From Hericium rajendrae (taxonomy: Eukaryota > Basidiomycota > Agaricomycetes > Russulales > Hericiaceae), in the NCBI GenBank assembly GCA_033439255.1, contig CM065885.1:248001-312000 (forward strand): DNA of 64,000 nt, written 5' to 3'. A model generated the notes under the pieces. That model did no database searches. It saw only the letters and a list, made by a program, of their open reading frames with translations, and was not told where the DNA came from. Positions 41,194 to 54,030 of the stretch are shown one piece after another. How positions within the stretch are numbered: position 1 is the stretch's first letter; every line of letters starts with the position of its first letter. The position numbers and the translations under genes were made by a program.

Positions 41194-44100
41194 GGTACAA
41201 ATGCGAGAGGCGGGAGATCGACCAGAAAGAGTTACTATCAATCGCAAGTCAATCTAGCCGAGCAAGCGCGTCTTATGAGGGAAGGCTCTCCACGAAGACA
41301 TCGCTGGATTCAGACACCGCAGATGGATGGCTTCGCCGAAAGGCGCCGCCACCGCTGATGTTTCTCATAGCTTGACAGTGGATCAGCTTCGGTGACATGA
41401 GCACACGGATCCTGCATCCACCGTTAATGACGATGGGAGCAGAAGGCGTCGGAGCCCAATGAGCAAAGATGCATGGCTTCGATGAGCTCTGCTTCACTTC
41501 TCAGGCGGTCCGTCTCGGAGAGGGCACTTGATCAGATCTCCAGGCCGCAAGAACACATGCGCCGCGAGGATAGAAGACCGGGCTTCATGTTTCAGAGAGC
41601 AGGGTGCTCCTCTACTGTATGGTGAGGAGATAGGCCGCCTCTTATACCTCAATGGGTAAAGAAACCGGACACGCCGTCAGAATGGCCACAACCTGTCATG
41701 ATCATGATAGTAGACCGAAGTGACTTCTTGACCAGCCTATCCATCGTACAGGCCTCCGAGAAACATCCACGGCAACCTCTCTGCAGCTCTTGTCAAGTAT
41801 GACGACGCACCAAGATATGGCACGTCTGCGCAGAGCTCGAGTCCTTCCTTCTGATCCAGTGGACGTGGAATTGTTCTGAGTATTCTGAGCGCACTGACTC
41901 CTGGCAGATGGGACATAGTCGTGGACCAAATTCTGTCAATGCCTACCATAGGCTATTCTTGATCTTCCTATCTTAAAACCCGATTCGAGATCAGCATCGA
42001 GCATTCGAAAACTCACCTTACGACCGCCAGGGCAAGCACTGAGCGCGAACATCAAATCGACACCAGGATTTGCACAAATAGCACTCTTCCAGTCGTAAAG
42101 AGAACGAGGTGAGTTGACCATGTAGTATGAAACTGAACGAGGATGGGCGAGTTGTTTACCGACTCGTCGACATGCAGTGGTGATGACCTAGTGAATCGAC
42201 GGTGCCTCTGCGGGCGCTTATCACGCGCGCTCATAGTATTAGGCGCCCATCGCAAGTGCGACCGCCATCACCGCCATCCAGCTTGCACTGCGCATAGTTG
42301 CGTGGACCTCAGACGACGAGAGACAGACAACATGCTACTCACTGTATGACACAAGGTTCCAGGAATCTTCAAATTATGTGGCCATCTCAATGATCACCGC
42401 TGATTTATTTGAGACAGATTGGGAGCCCCGAATGATCACAGTGAGAGTGCTGATGCGATGAACAGACATGGGTGGGTCCGACTCGGAACAGGAAGGTATG
42501 TTTCTCATCTCTGATACTTTACGAAGTGTATTCCGATTGATGTAGGCAGGCACGCGTCTTAACTTTTCGCACCGTGACGAACTGGTTCTGTATCGAATCT
42601 TTCCACTGAAGCCCAACCTGTCCATCTTCCGGCTTTGGCGTGAGATACAGAAAGATGGGAAGTGGTTCAAGTCAGGATCACATCTGTTCCTCTCCGACCC
42701 GTCCAGCATCGTTGTACTTGCTTTATGTCTATGAGGACGGCGACATCGACATGGTCGTGGATTTTTTCGAAGATGTCATCTCATCTGCACACAGGTTCCT
42801 TATTCTCTGGCTCTGCGATCGCTCATCTTAGTTCACAGATATATGATTCGCTGATCCATCTCCGTCATCGTCTATCATAGCATCTCAGTCGGCCATAGCT
42901 GCGGTGAGTCCTGTCTATCTATCTTATTCTGTATCCAGCTTCTTATCCGCTCCGATTTCAGTTCTATGTTGTATTGGAATCATGTGCTGTAAGCGCATCT
43001 TACGCTCAAAAGCAATCCTATGGCTGATGTTTTGATATTATGTTCCTCATGATGTTTTATACAGGCTGACTATGCCGCGTCGTTACGATATACTTAGCGA
43101 GTTGTCCACCACTGGCATCTTGCTCACTACTCGTCCGCACATATATCATGCGTGCCCTGTCGTGTGACCATCTTGGGCGCTCTGGGGACGCATCAAATCA
43201 GCGGATCAAGGCAAGTCTACCTTCCTTTCCGTTGAACACTTGCATCAGGACTCACGTACAGATTGCAATTGAGAGGAACAGACTTTCTTATAGCTTCCGG
43301 CTGCTTGGAATAAAGTGGAACATGCCGCCGTGAAACCATATGTCCTGATAGAAATGCAAGAGAAAACTTACTGGGCACATGTGCACATCAAGTGGATGTC
43401 GCCGGGTCTATCAGGACCGTCGCTCAGGGGCGACACTTTACGGCATGCCAACAAGTACCGAGAAATGGTCAACGCAGGGTCATGGCACGGTCTGTGCCGT
43501 TTATGCCGAGCGTTTGTGGACAATTGAATGACGGGTCGAGCGCAGCGGCCCGGCCGGGACGCTGATCACGACGCCCCATTCCACGCATCCTTTAAGTATG
43601 GGTTACGGTTCCAACAAACCTACGACTGCCTTAAATCCATTCGGTTGGAGAAGGCACTACTATGCGCACGACGTTTACAATGATGGACCAGGGCCGACAG
43701 ATAATGCGGATGCAACCTAGTGATTTCTGACATGGTCAGCTGGTACTGATGTCTAGGCGAGGACTCTATGGCTGACTGTGGCTGGCAACTTGGGCCAGGT
43801 GAGTGAGAAAGGCTTTGGGACTCGGAGGAAGGGTGCGCGCGGTGCCGAGAGATCCATTCATATGATGATTTGAAATGCCCCACAGTCACTTCCCCAGCGC
43901 GTTGGGCTCCTGTGTCATGGAGTATCCGGTCAGTCGGCGTTTGAGTCTTCTTCGCATCATGAACGGCAGCGTCAAGGAAGCGAGGAAGCATGCTTAAGTA
44001 GAGTCAGTCGATCATCATCATCTCCCGTGTCCTCTGAAACATGCAGGCCGAGGGTGGAACAGCAAATATTGCGGGGCAGTCGGAGTTGTAAGAGCGGGGT

Positions 44101-44220
44101 AAACGAACACTACGCCTTCCAAATATGGGGTACGCCTGACCCCCTTCCACGGACCGGGCGGTCAGGCACATGAACCACAGACGCCATCGACCACGCGCTG
44201 TCTCATCGCCAGAAGCTTGT
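41194..44220. other. Three kilobases without a confident gene
   Basis: Scattered protein-like scraps. On the minus strand at about 41,737-42,255 short frames may be decayed exons. On the plus strand at about 42,548-42,736 a frame reads RLNFSHRDELVLYRIFPLKP and KDGKWFKSGSHLFLSDPSS after a possible acceptor, which could be one exon of an unknown gene. Nothing links these into a model. The right end must contain the transporter promoter. Confidence 0.4.
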
Positions 44221-44230
44221 TGTATATAAA
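44221..44230 (+). promoter_or_regulatory. TATA box of the sugar transporter gene
   Basis: TGTATATAAA lies about 78 bases before the ATG at 44308. Confidence 0.55.
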
Positions 44231-44307
44231 AGCAATCAGCGAATCATGGGGGCGCCCGAGAGCGTCCACCTCTCTTCCTTCTGTCTATCATTCAAGAGAC
44301 AGCGACC

Positions 44308-46431
44308 ATGGGCCTCCCAGTCGAGTCTCTTTTCCAGAACATCCGCGTCTATTGTGCGTATCCAGCTCGCCTTCGACTTTCTGAGATGCTGATGGGCTTC
44401 GCGTGCAGGGCTCGCGTTCATTGCCTATTGGGGCATTGTTCTCTTCGGATATGATACGTGCGCACGCCTGCGGACGCGTCGTGGACGTCTTGCTGATCTG
44501 CATCCGATAGAGGCGTAGCAGGAGGTGTCGTCAACTCGAAGTACTTCCAAGTCGAGTTCGGCTTCAGGCCAGCAGAGGGACCTTTCGACCAACATAAAAT
44601 CGACAACTTCTCGTCCAATGTTGTCTCCGTTCTTCAGGGAGGCGCGTTCTTCGGCGCCTTGGGGAGTGCACCTATGTCAGGTATGCATGCATGTCATCAC
44701 TTGCATTGTGTCGCCGCTTAGCCTCGCGATTTGTGCTTGACAGCCTACATCGGACGCAAGTGGACACTCATCGCTTTCACTCTCATTTTCACGCTTGGAG
44801 CCGTGAGTCATGCATGTTCTTGCCTATCCACCAATGAGCTTAGACCTCGGCGTAGGTCCTGCAAACAGTAGCTGGCGGTAGCCGAGGCTTGGGTTACATT
44901 TACGGTGGTCGTGTCGTGTCGGGTTTCGGCATCGGTGGTATTTCCGCTATCGCCCCTGCTTACGTTTCGGAGTGCTCCCCGAAAAATGTGCGAGGACGTA
45001 TCACGGGGTGCTTCCAGATCATGGTTGCAGTCGGCGTCATGATCTCCTACTTTATCAACTGTGAGTTATTCATGCTCAGGTTGTGCATTGCTCGAAACTC
45101 ATGATTCAAATCCTAGACGGTATCAGTCTGCACATCACAAGCGGGCCGGAGATTTGGAGGATTCCTTTTGGCTTCCAATTGGTACCGGCGGGTATCATGG
45201 CCTTCGGGCTGCTCACTGTTCGGGTATAAAAGCCGACTTAGTATTCAGACAACATGCTGATTCAAGACACATCTAGGAATCTCCGCGCTGGCTTGCTTCT
45301 GTCGGCCGTGAGGACGAGGCACTCGCGAACCTCGCGTATTACCGCAGAAAACATCCCGAGTCCGATGAGATCCGGTCGGAACTTGCTGAAATCGAGGCTG
45401 CAATTCTCGAAGAACGCCAGGCAAGGGCGGACCTCGGCATCAAGGAGGCGTTCCTTGGGAAGGGCAACTGGATCCGCTTCGCCATCGCCTTCTGGATTTT
45501 CGTTCTCCAGCAGTGGTGCGGACAGAACTCGGTCAACTACTACGCTCCGCAGATCTTTGCTTCGGTGCGCATTTTCCGACTCATCCAGCAAAATGTTACC
45601 TCATGCTATCTACACAGATTGGCTATTCGAGCAACACGAGTTCCCTCCTGGCATCCGGTATCTACGGTATCGTCAAGGTTATCGCGACCGCGATCTTCAT
45701 TTTCTTCTTCGTCGAATCGCTCGGTCGCAAGAAATCGCTCTTTATCTCGGCAATGGGCATGGGTGTCCTCTTTTTCATTGTCGGTGCGCTTTTGAAGGAG
45801 TACCCGCCCCCGACCGATCCCAACGCTGCGCCGCCCCCGGCTTCAAAGGCGATGGCCGCCATGCTCTATATCTATGTTGTGTTCTATTCGATGGGATGGG
45901 GCCCGCTCCCATGGGTATATGTTGCCGATATATTCCCCACGCGGACGAGGCACTATGGGCTAGCGATGGCGTCGGCATCTCAATGGTTGTGGAGTACGTC
46001 CGTTCTCGTTGTCACTATCTCATCTTACTGACTGGATGGGAAATAGACTTCGTGCAGTCGAAAACTACACCTACGATCCACACAAACCTGGGCTATAAGA
46101 TGTTTCTCATGTTCGCCACGATCAACATTGGGGCCATGGGCACATTCTCGCTGTATGTGCTTCTCGGAGATCAGCGCAAGCTCAGAGTACTCATGTCATA
46201 CATATCACCTTCAGGCTCATCCCTGAGACCAAAGGCCGCAGTCTGGAAGAGATGGACGTTATCTTCGGATCTGTTTCAGCAGAAAAGCGTCGCGAGGACA
46301 TCGCGAAACAGGAACACGGTATATCTGCCTCACTATATTTCATCACCGTTCAATCTAAATCCACTTTCGCAGAAATGGAGCACGAGAAGCACGAGATCTC
46401 ATCGGAGCGGTCGCTCGACCACAAGATCTGA
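44308..46431 (+). CDS. Major facilitator sugar transporter (hexose/quinate type)
   Basis: It starts MGLPVESLFQNIRVY at 44308, with many short introns. Exons encode LAFIAYWGIVLFGYDTG, VVNSKYFQVEFGF, SVLQGGAFFGALGSAP, IGRKWTLIAFTLIFTLGA and LGYIYGGRVVSGFGIGGISA followed by IAPAYVSECSPKNVRGRITG. ESPRWLASVGREDEALANL, FVLQQWCGQNSVNYYAPQIF, SLGRKKSLFISAMGMGVLFF, GWGPLPWVYVADIFPTRTRH and PETKGRSLEEMD follow, ending SLDHKI at 46431. The GRKW, GR..G.G, PESPRWL-like, YYAP and PETKG signatures are those of the MFS sugar porter family with twelve membrane helices. The QNSVNYYAP wording is closer to quinate/hexose permeases than to disaccharide ones. Plasma-membrane uptake by proton symport is expected. 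It looks intact. Confidence 0.9.
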
Positions 46432-48577
46432 GGCGTGTACTTACTGTAGATTCTTGCATACCCGCCTATCGGGCTTAGTCGCGTCTGGATCCTATTGCCC
46501 TCATTACGCTTACGACACTCACCTGCTGCTATGACTGTATTCTATGTGTATTCTATTATTTGGCAATGTCATTCTGGATTTCAGGCTTTGATTGCTCACT
46601 GGTTACCCTGAATCCGGAAGGTACTGTATTCTGTCTTCGGAAGCTGAATTACGCGTCCGAGTCATCAGCAAAACAGTCCGAAGCGCCCAAGAGCGTCAAG
46701 ATATGGTGGCTGTCTGGTTACGGTTCATTTTCGTGAAAACTCCGCCATCTCGGATCAAAATATTCTCGGCCCGCACGTTGAGTCAAAGTATCGGGTAAGC
46801 ACCCTCTGTCACCCTTAAACTTGTGTTTAAGCTTGAGCTGAGAGTTATATCCTTAAGGGCGCAACATCAGCTGTATCCTCTGAGTCTCACTACCCGGTAC
46901 CCAGTGTCTCGATGCAACATGACATGCCAATATATGGCTGGTTTGTGTCCAAAGTGCGAGTATATCCCTCCAGGAAGGGCTGTCTTTTGAACTTGATTTC
47001 ACAAGCCATAATTAAAATGAATCAAGTTTCATTACGATTCACGAAGGTACAGGAAGTGATTGACGAGTCCTAGCAGCTCGCGGTGTGCGCTCTCTGCACC
47101 CCATACCCATTACGCCTGTCGTCTGCGCCTGCATGTTACCCGCACACCCACTCCCGTACCTAGACACGGCCGGTTCATGCTGACGCTCACGCCGCGCGCT
47201 CCTGCATGCCGCTGCCCACCACGCTCCCGTACCTGCGCCTGCACGCCGCCTGCTCGCTCGCTCGCCCATCCCAATGCACCGCCGTCCACGCTCGTCACCA
47301 CACATCCACCGTTCGCCCCTGTATTGGCGAGGCACGCGCCACGCTCCACACGCACCCTCACTGCCTGCCCGCCGTCTCTGCCCATCCGCGCCGCTGTCTA
47401 CGCACTGCAGCTCACCTGTCCTGCATCGCTCCCCACTGTACGCTACCAATTTCTGACACGGGTAGTCACGCATTGGGACGGAGTGCTACCGCGAACGTAG
47501 GCACTGCGGGCGCACGCATACGGGATCATGAAGGTGCAGATGCCCGCACAGCACATGAGTGCGGTCATGCAGGCACCGATGCCGTCGTTACACCGGGTAG
47601 CACATGGAATGTGGCGGTGGGCACGATATCAAGCGAGAGGGTCGAGAGGGTGGCTAGGATGATCTGTCGCATTGATCGCGACGATCAGGCTTAGGGCGTA
47701 TGAGTGACCCGCGGTGCGATCGTACGGGACGCACCTACAGCCACGAAGAGCACTTCGCCGCCCGCGACGCTCCATGGTCGTCTAACCCAATCCCTCCCCC
47801 ACGTTGGCCAACACTTCTATTATCGTGACGTGCATCTATCCGTCTCCGCCGCTCGCTTTTCCTTCCTCAGCTAGGAAGGGAGTGGGCGTGCGGAACAGCG
47901 AAAGATGGTCGGGGAAGAGGGCTGGTGGATGCTGGGCATGCACGTGGAGTGGTGAGAGCGTGGTTCCCGGCAATGATGCATAATCCGAGAAGTACGAGTT
48001 GACGTGGATGGGGGGTTGAAGTCACCTCAAATTTTAGAGTAAGGCTCACTCACCAGGCGAACTGAACATCGCAGCATCTGACTTTTGAGGGTGTAGCCAT
48101 CGTTGGCCAGCGACGTAGGTTTTCCCTGATGCACGCCGTTGTGCTGGAGGTAAGTATGCGACGACGGGCCTGCCCTGGCAGTCATCAGTCATCTGGCAGT
48201 CATTGAGTTCGAACTCGACGGAGTCGCGCCCATTAAGCGCCTGCCGCGCCAGATTCGAGCACCCTTCCAAACGTTTGCTGTAGAATGTTCAAATGTGCTT
48301 TAAATTAGCTGAAATCTGGTAGACAGGTACTTTCGATATATGTCTCCCATAATATCACGTTGGAATCTCTTAGACAATTCTCGCACTGTCGATAATCGGT
48401 AGTTCGTGAGCAGGTATGGGCGGCCTAATATGATTATGTAATCACGTTGAACACAGAACGCGACGCGACTTCGAGGCGCTTTGGACGCGACTTTGGACCT
48501 GTTCTCTTCTTGTTCTTGTTCTCGATTTCATTCCTTCGCCTCTCAGTCCTTACTGGATATCACATTATATATCTATT
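46432..48577. other. Two kilobases without a confident gene; GC-rich Pro/Thr-coding tract
   Basis: 47,060-47,690 is a C-rich, low-complexity tract where several frames stay open by composition (Pro, Thr, His, Arg), similar in style to the GC-rich insertions further left. A minus-strand scrap at 48,046-48,270 has no family likeness. No gene is called. Confidence 0.5.
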
Positions 48578-51003
48578 ATGCCAGAATATCGCGAGGTTCT
48601 GGCTAGTACTCACAATTTCTCGCTGGTTCGAGAGCCTTTCTCCTGGTCAGAAGGAGCAACTACGACTGCAAGCCATATGGACCGATGCAACTGGTCCTGA
48701 ACAGGCACAGATGAAGAACTGCCCTGCGAAGAGGGGTATGCCTTATGTTCTTAACCACTTCTCGAAGGTCCGGCGCGGTAGCAAGGATGCTCAACAGCCC
48801 ATCTATCCGCCGGGCTGCAGTTCCTTGAGCGGCCTTCACTTCAAAGGTGCCCATTTTTCACCCAGAAGTGTCATTCTGGATCTAGACAAGAAGTGGTTGC
48901 AAGTAAGTACATCTCTATGCCCTACCATTCATTACAGTGGTCTCATTCTTGCAACTATCAGGTCCAGCTACATACACACACCATGACCCAGGTGTACACC
49001 CGCTCGCAATGGCATAAATCTGTGTGCCAAGTGCCTTCCGGAGTGAGTAACACCTTAATATTCTGACTCTTAAGTGACTGAGTTGTTCTAAGGAACGAGG
49101 CTTTCGCGTCGTATCGGGTTAGACTTCGGCGAGTATGTTGTCGCCTTTATTACAGCTGACAATATCTTCACGGTATGTTCTTATCTTATCTCGAGTCTTT
49201 AATATCTAGCTCGCTCACTTGCAGCGGTTGCACAGCCTCACTGGGCCGACACTATGAAGGACCTTCCGGTTCGTCACGTTGATGTATGGGGTGACTGGAA
49301 AGGCTTCCTCAAGAGCGTCGCAGAGTGGATGCATATGCGACGTCAAACGACTCGGCATCGCAATGGCTATGCTGTCACGATTATCCGAACTGATGGTGGA
49401 AAGGTGTTTGGTGGGGTCGGTGTATACACCATCCTCGAACTTTTCTTCTTGGCTGGTAAGCGTTTTGGTATAACCGAATCTATCATCTAATAACCTGGAG
49501 TAGGACTTTCTGTTCATCTGACAGAGAGTGAAGTCTTTGACTGCCCGTCTCGTGTGGCCAGGCTCTGTTGTGCTTTCTGGACATGGGCTAATCTTGCTCA
49601 TACAACATTCGAGTAAGTCGTGATATTTGCTCTTAGTGATTTGATAGTCTGAGCATTTGCTCTATATAGAACGTTTCTGCAACCTTGCTACAAGGGATAT
49701 GTCCTTACCGCGACTACAGAGCAACGTTTGCGATATGCTCAAAAACTATCAGTATTTGGAAAGGAGAGGGTTCTCGTCTCTGCCCGAATGCATAAGATGA
49801 GTAAGGAATACGAGGTAAGTGTCTCCTGGTTGTCAATGCTTCCTTTAATCTATTCATACTTTCCAGAATGTATTAGCACATCATGGGACTAAGGATGGCA
49901 CATTCGTCCGTAATCATTCTACCGGTTTGTATGATGTCTTTGAACCGACATTGATCGAGCCTGCGCTGATGCAACGAGAGCTCAACCTTGGCCATCTGAT
50001 CTTTGGAGCAGCAGTTTGGCATGACATACGCAATCAGATTCCAATTCTGATGGTTGCTGCTACTACAGAAGACCCGTTAACTGCAGCATTTCGATCAATT
50101 GGTGTGTTTCTTGCTGCATCTTCACGTTTACTAGCTTCAATGAGCATCATAATTGTATAGATCTGCTTGACTCGTCGACAAATCTCAACATGCCTTTATA
50201 CCAACCAGGACTCTTTCTGCCTGAGAAGGAGCGGATTCGCAAAGTACTCTACATTCGTTTATTTCAGGCCAACAAGGCGCTCTGGACTATAGCTCCTGCC
50301 TTTCCAGAGAATGCAATTCCACCTGTGTCGAGCAAAGCGTAGGTGCCATGAATTGCTTAGTTGACATATCATTTGACTAAGTTATCTACAGGTCTTCTCG
50401 TGCAGCCACATGTTGTGCGACTGCATCTGCCACCGAAATTGATGCCATAAAGCGCAAGAAGAGGACTTGGAATTACGTGGTTAAATCCACACTAGGCCCG
50501 ATGATTGGGCCTCTGGAGTATTGCGGGATCGCCCATATGATAAAGCCACAAGGTGGTGTAAAGAAGAAGCCCAAGAAGCCTAAGAAGGACGATGTGGATC
50601 GCTCATCGGAGGATGACCCACCACCATCGCTTGTAAGTGCCTTGCGATGTCGAGGCTTTAAGGTCAAACTAATGAAATGATGTAGTTAGCGATTTGTCGC
50701 AATGACCCTCAACTTCCATCCTCATACCGCCATAGGCAGATCGCTGGACGTTTGTATATCAAGGAAGGTGGATATGGCCGTGGCAATAAGGATCAGATCA
50801 AGCGTTTTGCAAGTAAGATGGGTCCAGGCGGATGGACTACAAAGCCAAAGAAGAAGTCGGCAAAGAGTAAAAAGGAAGGAGCTGCGCCGATCAAGCCTCT
50901 CTCAGTTTCGACTTTGCAGAACAGTCCGGAGAAAGGTACATCTCTCAAGAGAAAGCGCACACGCCTTTCTGTGGACAAGAGAATGGCCCTTGGTCGTGTT
51001 TAG
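48578..51003 (+). CDS. Large basidiomycete hypothetical protein with basic C-terminus
   Basis: About eight exons. Early exons: MPEYREV at 48578, then WFESLSPGQKEQLRLQAIWT, PYVLNHFSKVRRGSKDAQQP and SVILDLDKKWLQ. Middle: HVDVWGDWKGFLKSVAEWMH, AVTIIRTDGGKVFGGVGVYT, RLCCAFWTWANLAHTTFE, LSVFGKERVLVSARMHKMSK and DVFEPTLIEPALMQRELNLG followed by HLIFGAAVWHDIRNQIPILM. Late: YQPGLFLPEKERIRKVLYIR, a Lys/Pro-rich block (GVKKKPKKPKKDD), GRLYIKEGGYGRGNKDQIKR, then a basic tail ending RMALGRV. The first exon join is uncertain. I do not recognise the family. The basic tail suggests nuclear or DNA-bound function. It is convergent with the integrase gene at 54.5 kb, with a retroelement fossil between them. 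Confidence 0.55.
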
Positions 51004-51199
51004 ACATTTACTAGATTAAGATACACACTATTGTACACACAATTCAATACCTTCTTTCAAGCGCAAGGCCTCCCTCTCACGGAGTGACTATTTGTCTCTG
51101 GCCATCGCACCATGAGCATCGTCGTCTCTGTGTCTGCCCCTGGCTCTGCCTTCCGCGCACGTTCGAGCACCTCCTGCAGCTCCTTGCATGCTACAACAT

Positions 51200-54030
51200 T
51201 ACTGAGTCTCTCATTCTCGAGGTGGAGCTTTTAGCGCACCTCCTTGAGATCCTTGACCTGAGGCATGAACTGTGCGGCTGTGTGCTGGCTTGCAACCAGC
51301 TATGTCTTGGTGTTCTGCAGCGCAGTACCCGGATAGAGGTGCGGGAACGCGCATAGTAGGGAACGAGGCGAGAGGCGGAAAGCGGCGAAGCGCAGCTTGG
51401 AGACGGCTACCGTCGAGTTCTGTGAGTCGGTACGATCCGTTCTGCGAGCGGCGGACGACAATGAATGGGCCAAGGTAGTGGCACTTCGACTTGCGGCTGA
51501 GGTCGGTCTCGATGGCCGAGTTTCGTACGAGGAGGGCGCCAGAGCGTGCGAATAGCAATGAGGTCAGCAGTCTCGAGGGGCATGGAGATGTCAGGGATGA
51601 GGGAGGTGGCTTGCGGGATGTCGGATGGGAGAACGGGCTCGACGCCATGGGCCATGTAGCAAGGGGAGTGCCCGATTGACTTGTACATGGCACGATATGC
51701 CCAGAATGCATGCGCTGTGAGAGTGGGCACTTTGAGGTGCTGCCGTCGCACGCCTTGATGATGGACTCGCGGATCGTGCGGTGCGAGCGTTCGACGATAC
51801 CATTAGCACGGGAGCGCGTTCACATTGAACGTCACGGCGACCGTCGGCCCCGCATTCCTGCTGCACGTCCCTGACACCGCGACCCCCTTCGCGCCCCAGC
51901 TCGGCGTGACCGCCCCCACGCGTGCCGCGAACGCGGTCAGCGCGCTCGCATAACTCCACGTGAGGTCGACCGCGCTCAACGGGCTACCGTCGCCGCGCGC
52001 GAACTGCTCCGCGAGCGCGCCGTCCGCGGGCATGTACTTCTGCACGACCGCGACGAACCCGTCCGCGAAGCTCTTGATCGCGGCGGTCAGCATGCTGTAC
52101 GTATCCGAGCCCTTGGTGTACGACCCCACAGCCAGGCCGGCAGAGAACTGCTGGAAGAACGCGAGCGAGGTGCCCGTGATGTCGATGGACCCGACGGAGT
52201 CCCAGGTCAGCAGCGCGTCGTAGAGCTGCTCCGCGACGGCGAGCGTCGTGAGGTACCACGGGTTGCTGCCCTGGTAGACGTCCTCCGGATACCGCCCCGT
52301 CGCGACCACCGCGTTCGCAGCGATGCCATCATTGAGCGCATAGACTGACCGGAACGACTTGACGTACACCTTCAGACTTGCAAGTGCCTTGTCCGAGCAC
52401 GGCTGGAACGTCGCCGCCTCGCATCCCGCAGCGATGTCCCATGTGTGGATTGACATCAGCACTGTGTACACGTCGATGCCCGAGCAGCCGCCGCCCGTGT
52501 TGGCAGTGACGTAGCTTCCGCCGGGATTCCAGTACGACTGTAACGCAACGGGCATCAGTACGTCCACGATGTGGAGACACAAACGCAGCGCCACACCTGC
52601 AAAAAACACAGCAGGTTGTCCGCCTGCTTGTTATAACCGCTCACGCCGGACGGATGCGCATCGCGAACGCGGAGCCCTCGCGCAGCGCGCGATGCTGCAC
52701 GGCCGTCGTCCAGAATGACGAGCTGGAGATCTCCCACAGGTCGAACCTGCACACGCGTCAGCTTCCGCCGACTCGACATCCACCCCACGACGTGCTCACG
52801 TCATCTGGTTCCAGTCCGCCGCGACGTAGTCGAGGTCGAGCTTCATGATCGGCCAGAGCGTGTCGACTACGTAGGACCCGTTATTGTTGTCGAGCAGCTA
52901 GTTCGCATACATGATGATGGCCGTCGCGCGGAGTGCCGGACCGTCTGCACCACTCATCAGCCCCACATCTGTGCACACTGAGATGCAGACGCACCACGCT
53001 GCGGGCGGCCCCAGGAGCCGGTGAACGCTGTCTCGTCGATGTTGAACTTCGGCTCGCCGAGCCCGCCGGTGCTGACACTCCTGCTCGGGTTCATGACCTG
53101 CTGCAGGATGGCCTCCATGCTGATGAACTCGTCGACGAGCGTGCAGTGCATTGTGTCGAGTTCGAGCACAAGCTGGTCCGCGAGCGCCTTCAACATGAGC
53201 GACGCCGGGAAGGTGAGAGTGCGCAAGTGAGTACGCGCGCAATGAGGCCAGGAAACACGACGTACCTTTGCACCGGCCGATTTCGGTGGAATAGAAGCCC
53301 TTGTGTCCAAGGTTGTCGCGACGCAAGCGAATGAGCAGGATGCGCTGGGTCAGAGGAATGACTAGCTGATGCTTGCCATCGTTGTGTCGTCGCCAGAGCC
53401 AGTCATCATGCACGAAAAAGCAGCACGCCTTGTTGAGGAATCATGGCAGCATTCAGTTGGATATTGGGGTTGTTGAGCATGCCGCATATGTATTGAGCAT
53501 CTATCTCGACTGTGAAATTCTTGAGGCCGACCATATGAATGCGCAGAGAACGCAGGGCTCGGAATAGGTTGTAGAGTTCGATCTTGGCTTGTAATTAGTA
53601 GCTCTGGCGGTCGTTCCATGAGATATAGAACCTAACCAGGCAGGGAAGCGTACATCATCGGTGCCGACTTGTGAGAGAATTCACCCGACTGCGACGATGG
53701 ATGAGTCCACTGAGAGAGAGAGAAACTTCGCGCCCACACTCGTAGTCAGGAGAGCTGCATATAGCGGTCTTGAGTTGGTTGATGGCTGAGTTGTGCTCGT
53801 CGGTCCAGATGAACTCGACACCCTTCTTATCACGAGTGAGCATGAGATGGCAGAAAAATTGGCCATCCAGATGGGCCCTGTACTGCGCAGCATACGTCAA
53901 TGTCCATGGCATCTTTAGAGGTAACAGGATGCTTACTGTACCACGGGTGCATGTCCAGGGTCCTGACAAGGCTTGCGAGTCCCTGGTAGTCGCTGTAGAA
54001 GATATCCCGGTGAGATGTCTTCTATGTGAT
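51200..54030 (-). mobile_element. Ty3/gypsy retroelement fossil, badly broken
   Basis: Minus-strand pieces of a Ty3/gypsy pol region. A reverse transcriptase/RNase H part (about 53,380-53,970) includes KKGVEFIWTDEHNSAINQLK. A zinc-binding part (about 53,270-53,400) reads DNLGHKGFYSTE. An integrase C-terminal part (about 51,360-51,800) includes YKSIGHSPCYMAHGVEPVLP and KCHYLGPFIVVRRSQNGSYR followed by LTELDGS. Between the last two a glucoamylase gene piece is lodged. LTRs were not identified. Several breaks are present and the element looks old. Confidence 0.8.
51815..53215 (-). pseudogene. Glucoamylase (GH15) gene fragment lodged in the Ty3 fossil
   Basis: The minus strand encodes the catalytic domain of fungal glucoamylase from an internal point: SLMLKALADQL, VSTGGLGEPKFNIDETAFTG with SWGRPQR, GPALRATAIIMYAN, and SGYNKQADNLLCFLQ. 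It continues with SYWNPGGSYVTANTGGGCSG, GIAANAVVATGRYPEDVYQG with SNPWYLTTLAVAEQLYDAL, and LAEQFARGDGSPLSAVDLTW. It stops at GPTVAVTFNVNA, exactly where a starch-binding domain would begin. Introns remain recognisable (for example near 52,600). The N-terminus with its signal peptide and the starch-binding domain are absent. Known: the intact enzyme is secreted and releases glucose from starch ends. This copy cannot make it. Flanks on both sides are Ty3/gypsy coding sequence. Confidence 0.85.

Noticed and set aside
42548-42736. Plus-strand frame (RLNFSHRDELVLYRIFPLKP) as a gene
   Set aside because: It looks protein-like and follows a possible acceptor, but no start, partner exon or family could be found. 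It is kept only as a note in the gap entry.
51200-51711. A separate host gene on the plus or minus strand here
   Set aside because: The minus frame matches the C-terminal part of a Ty3/gypsy integrase and belongs to the fossil element.
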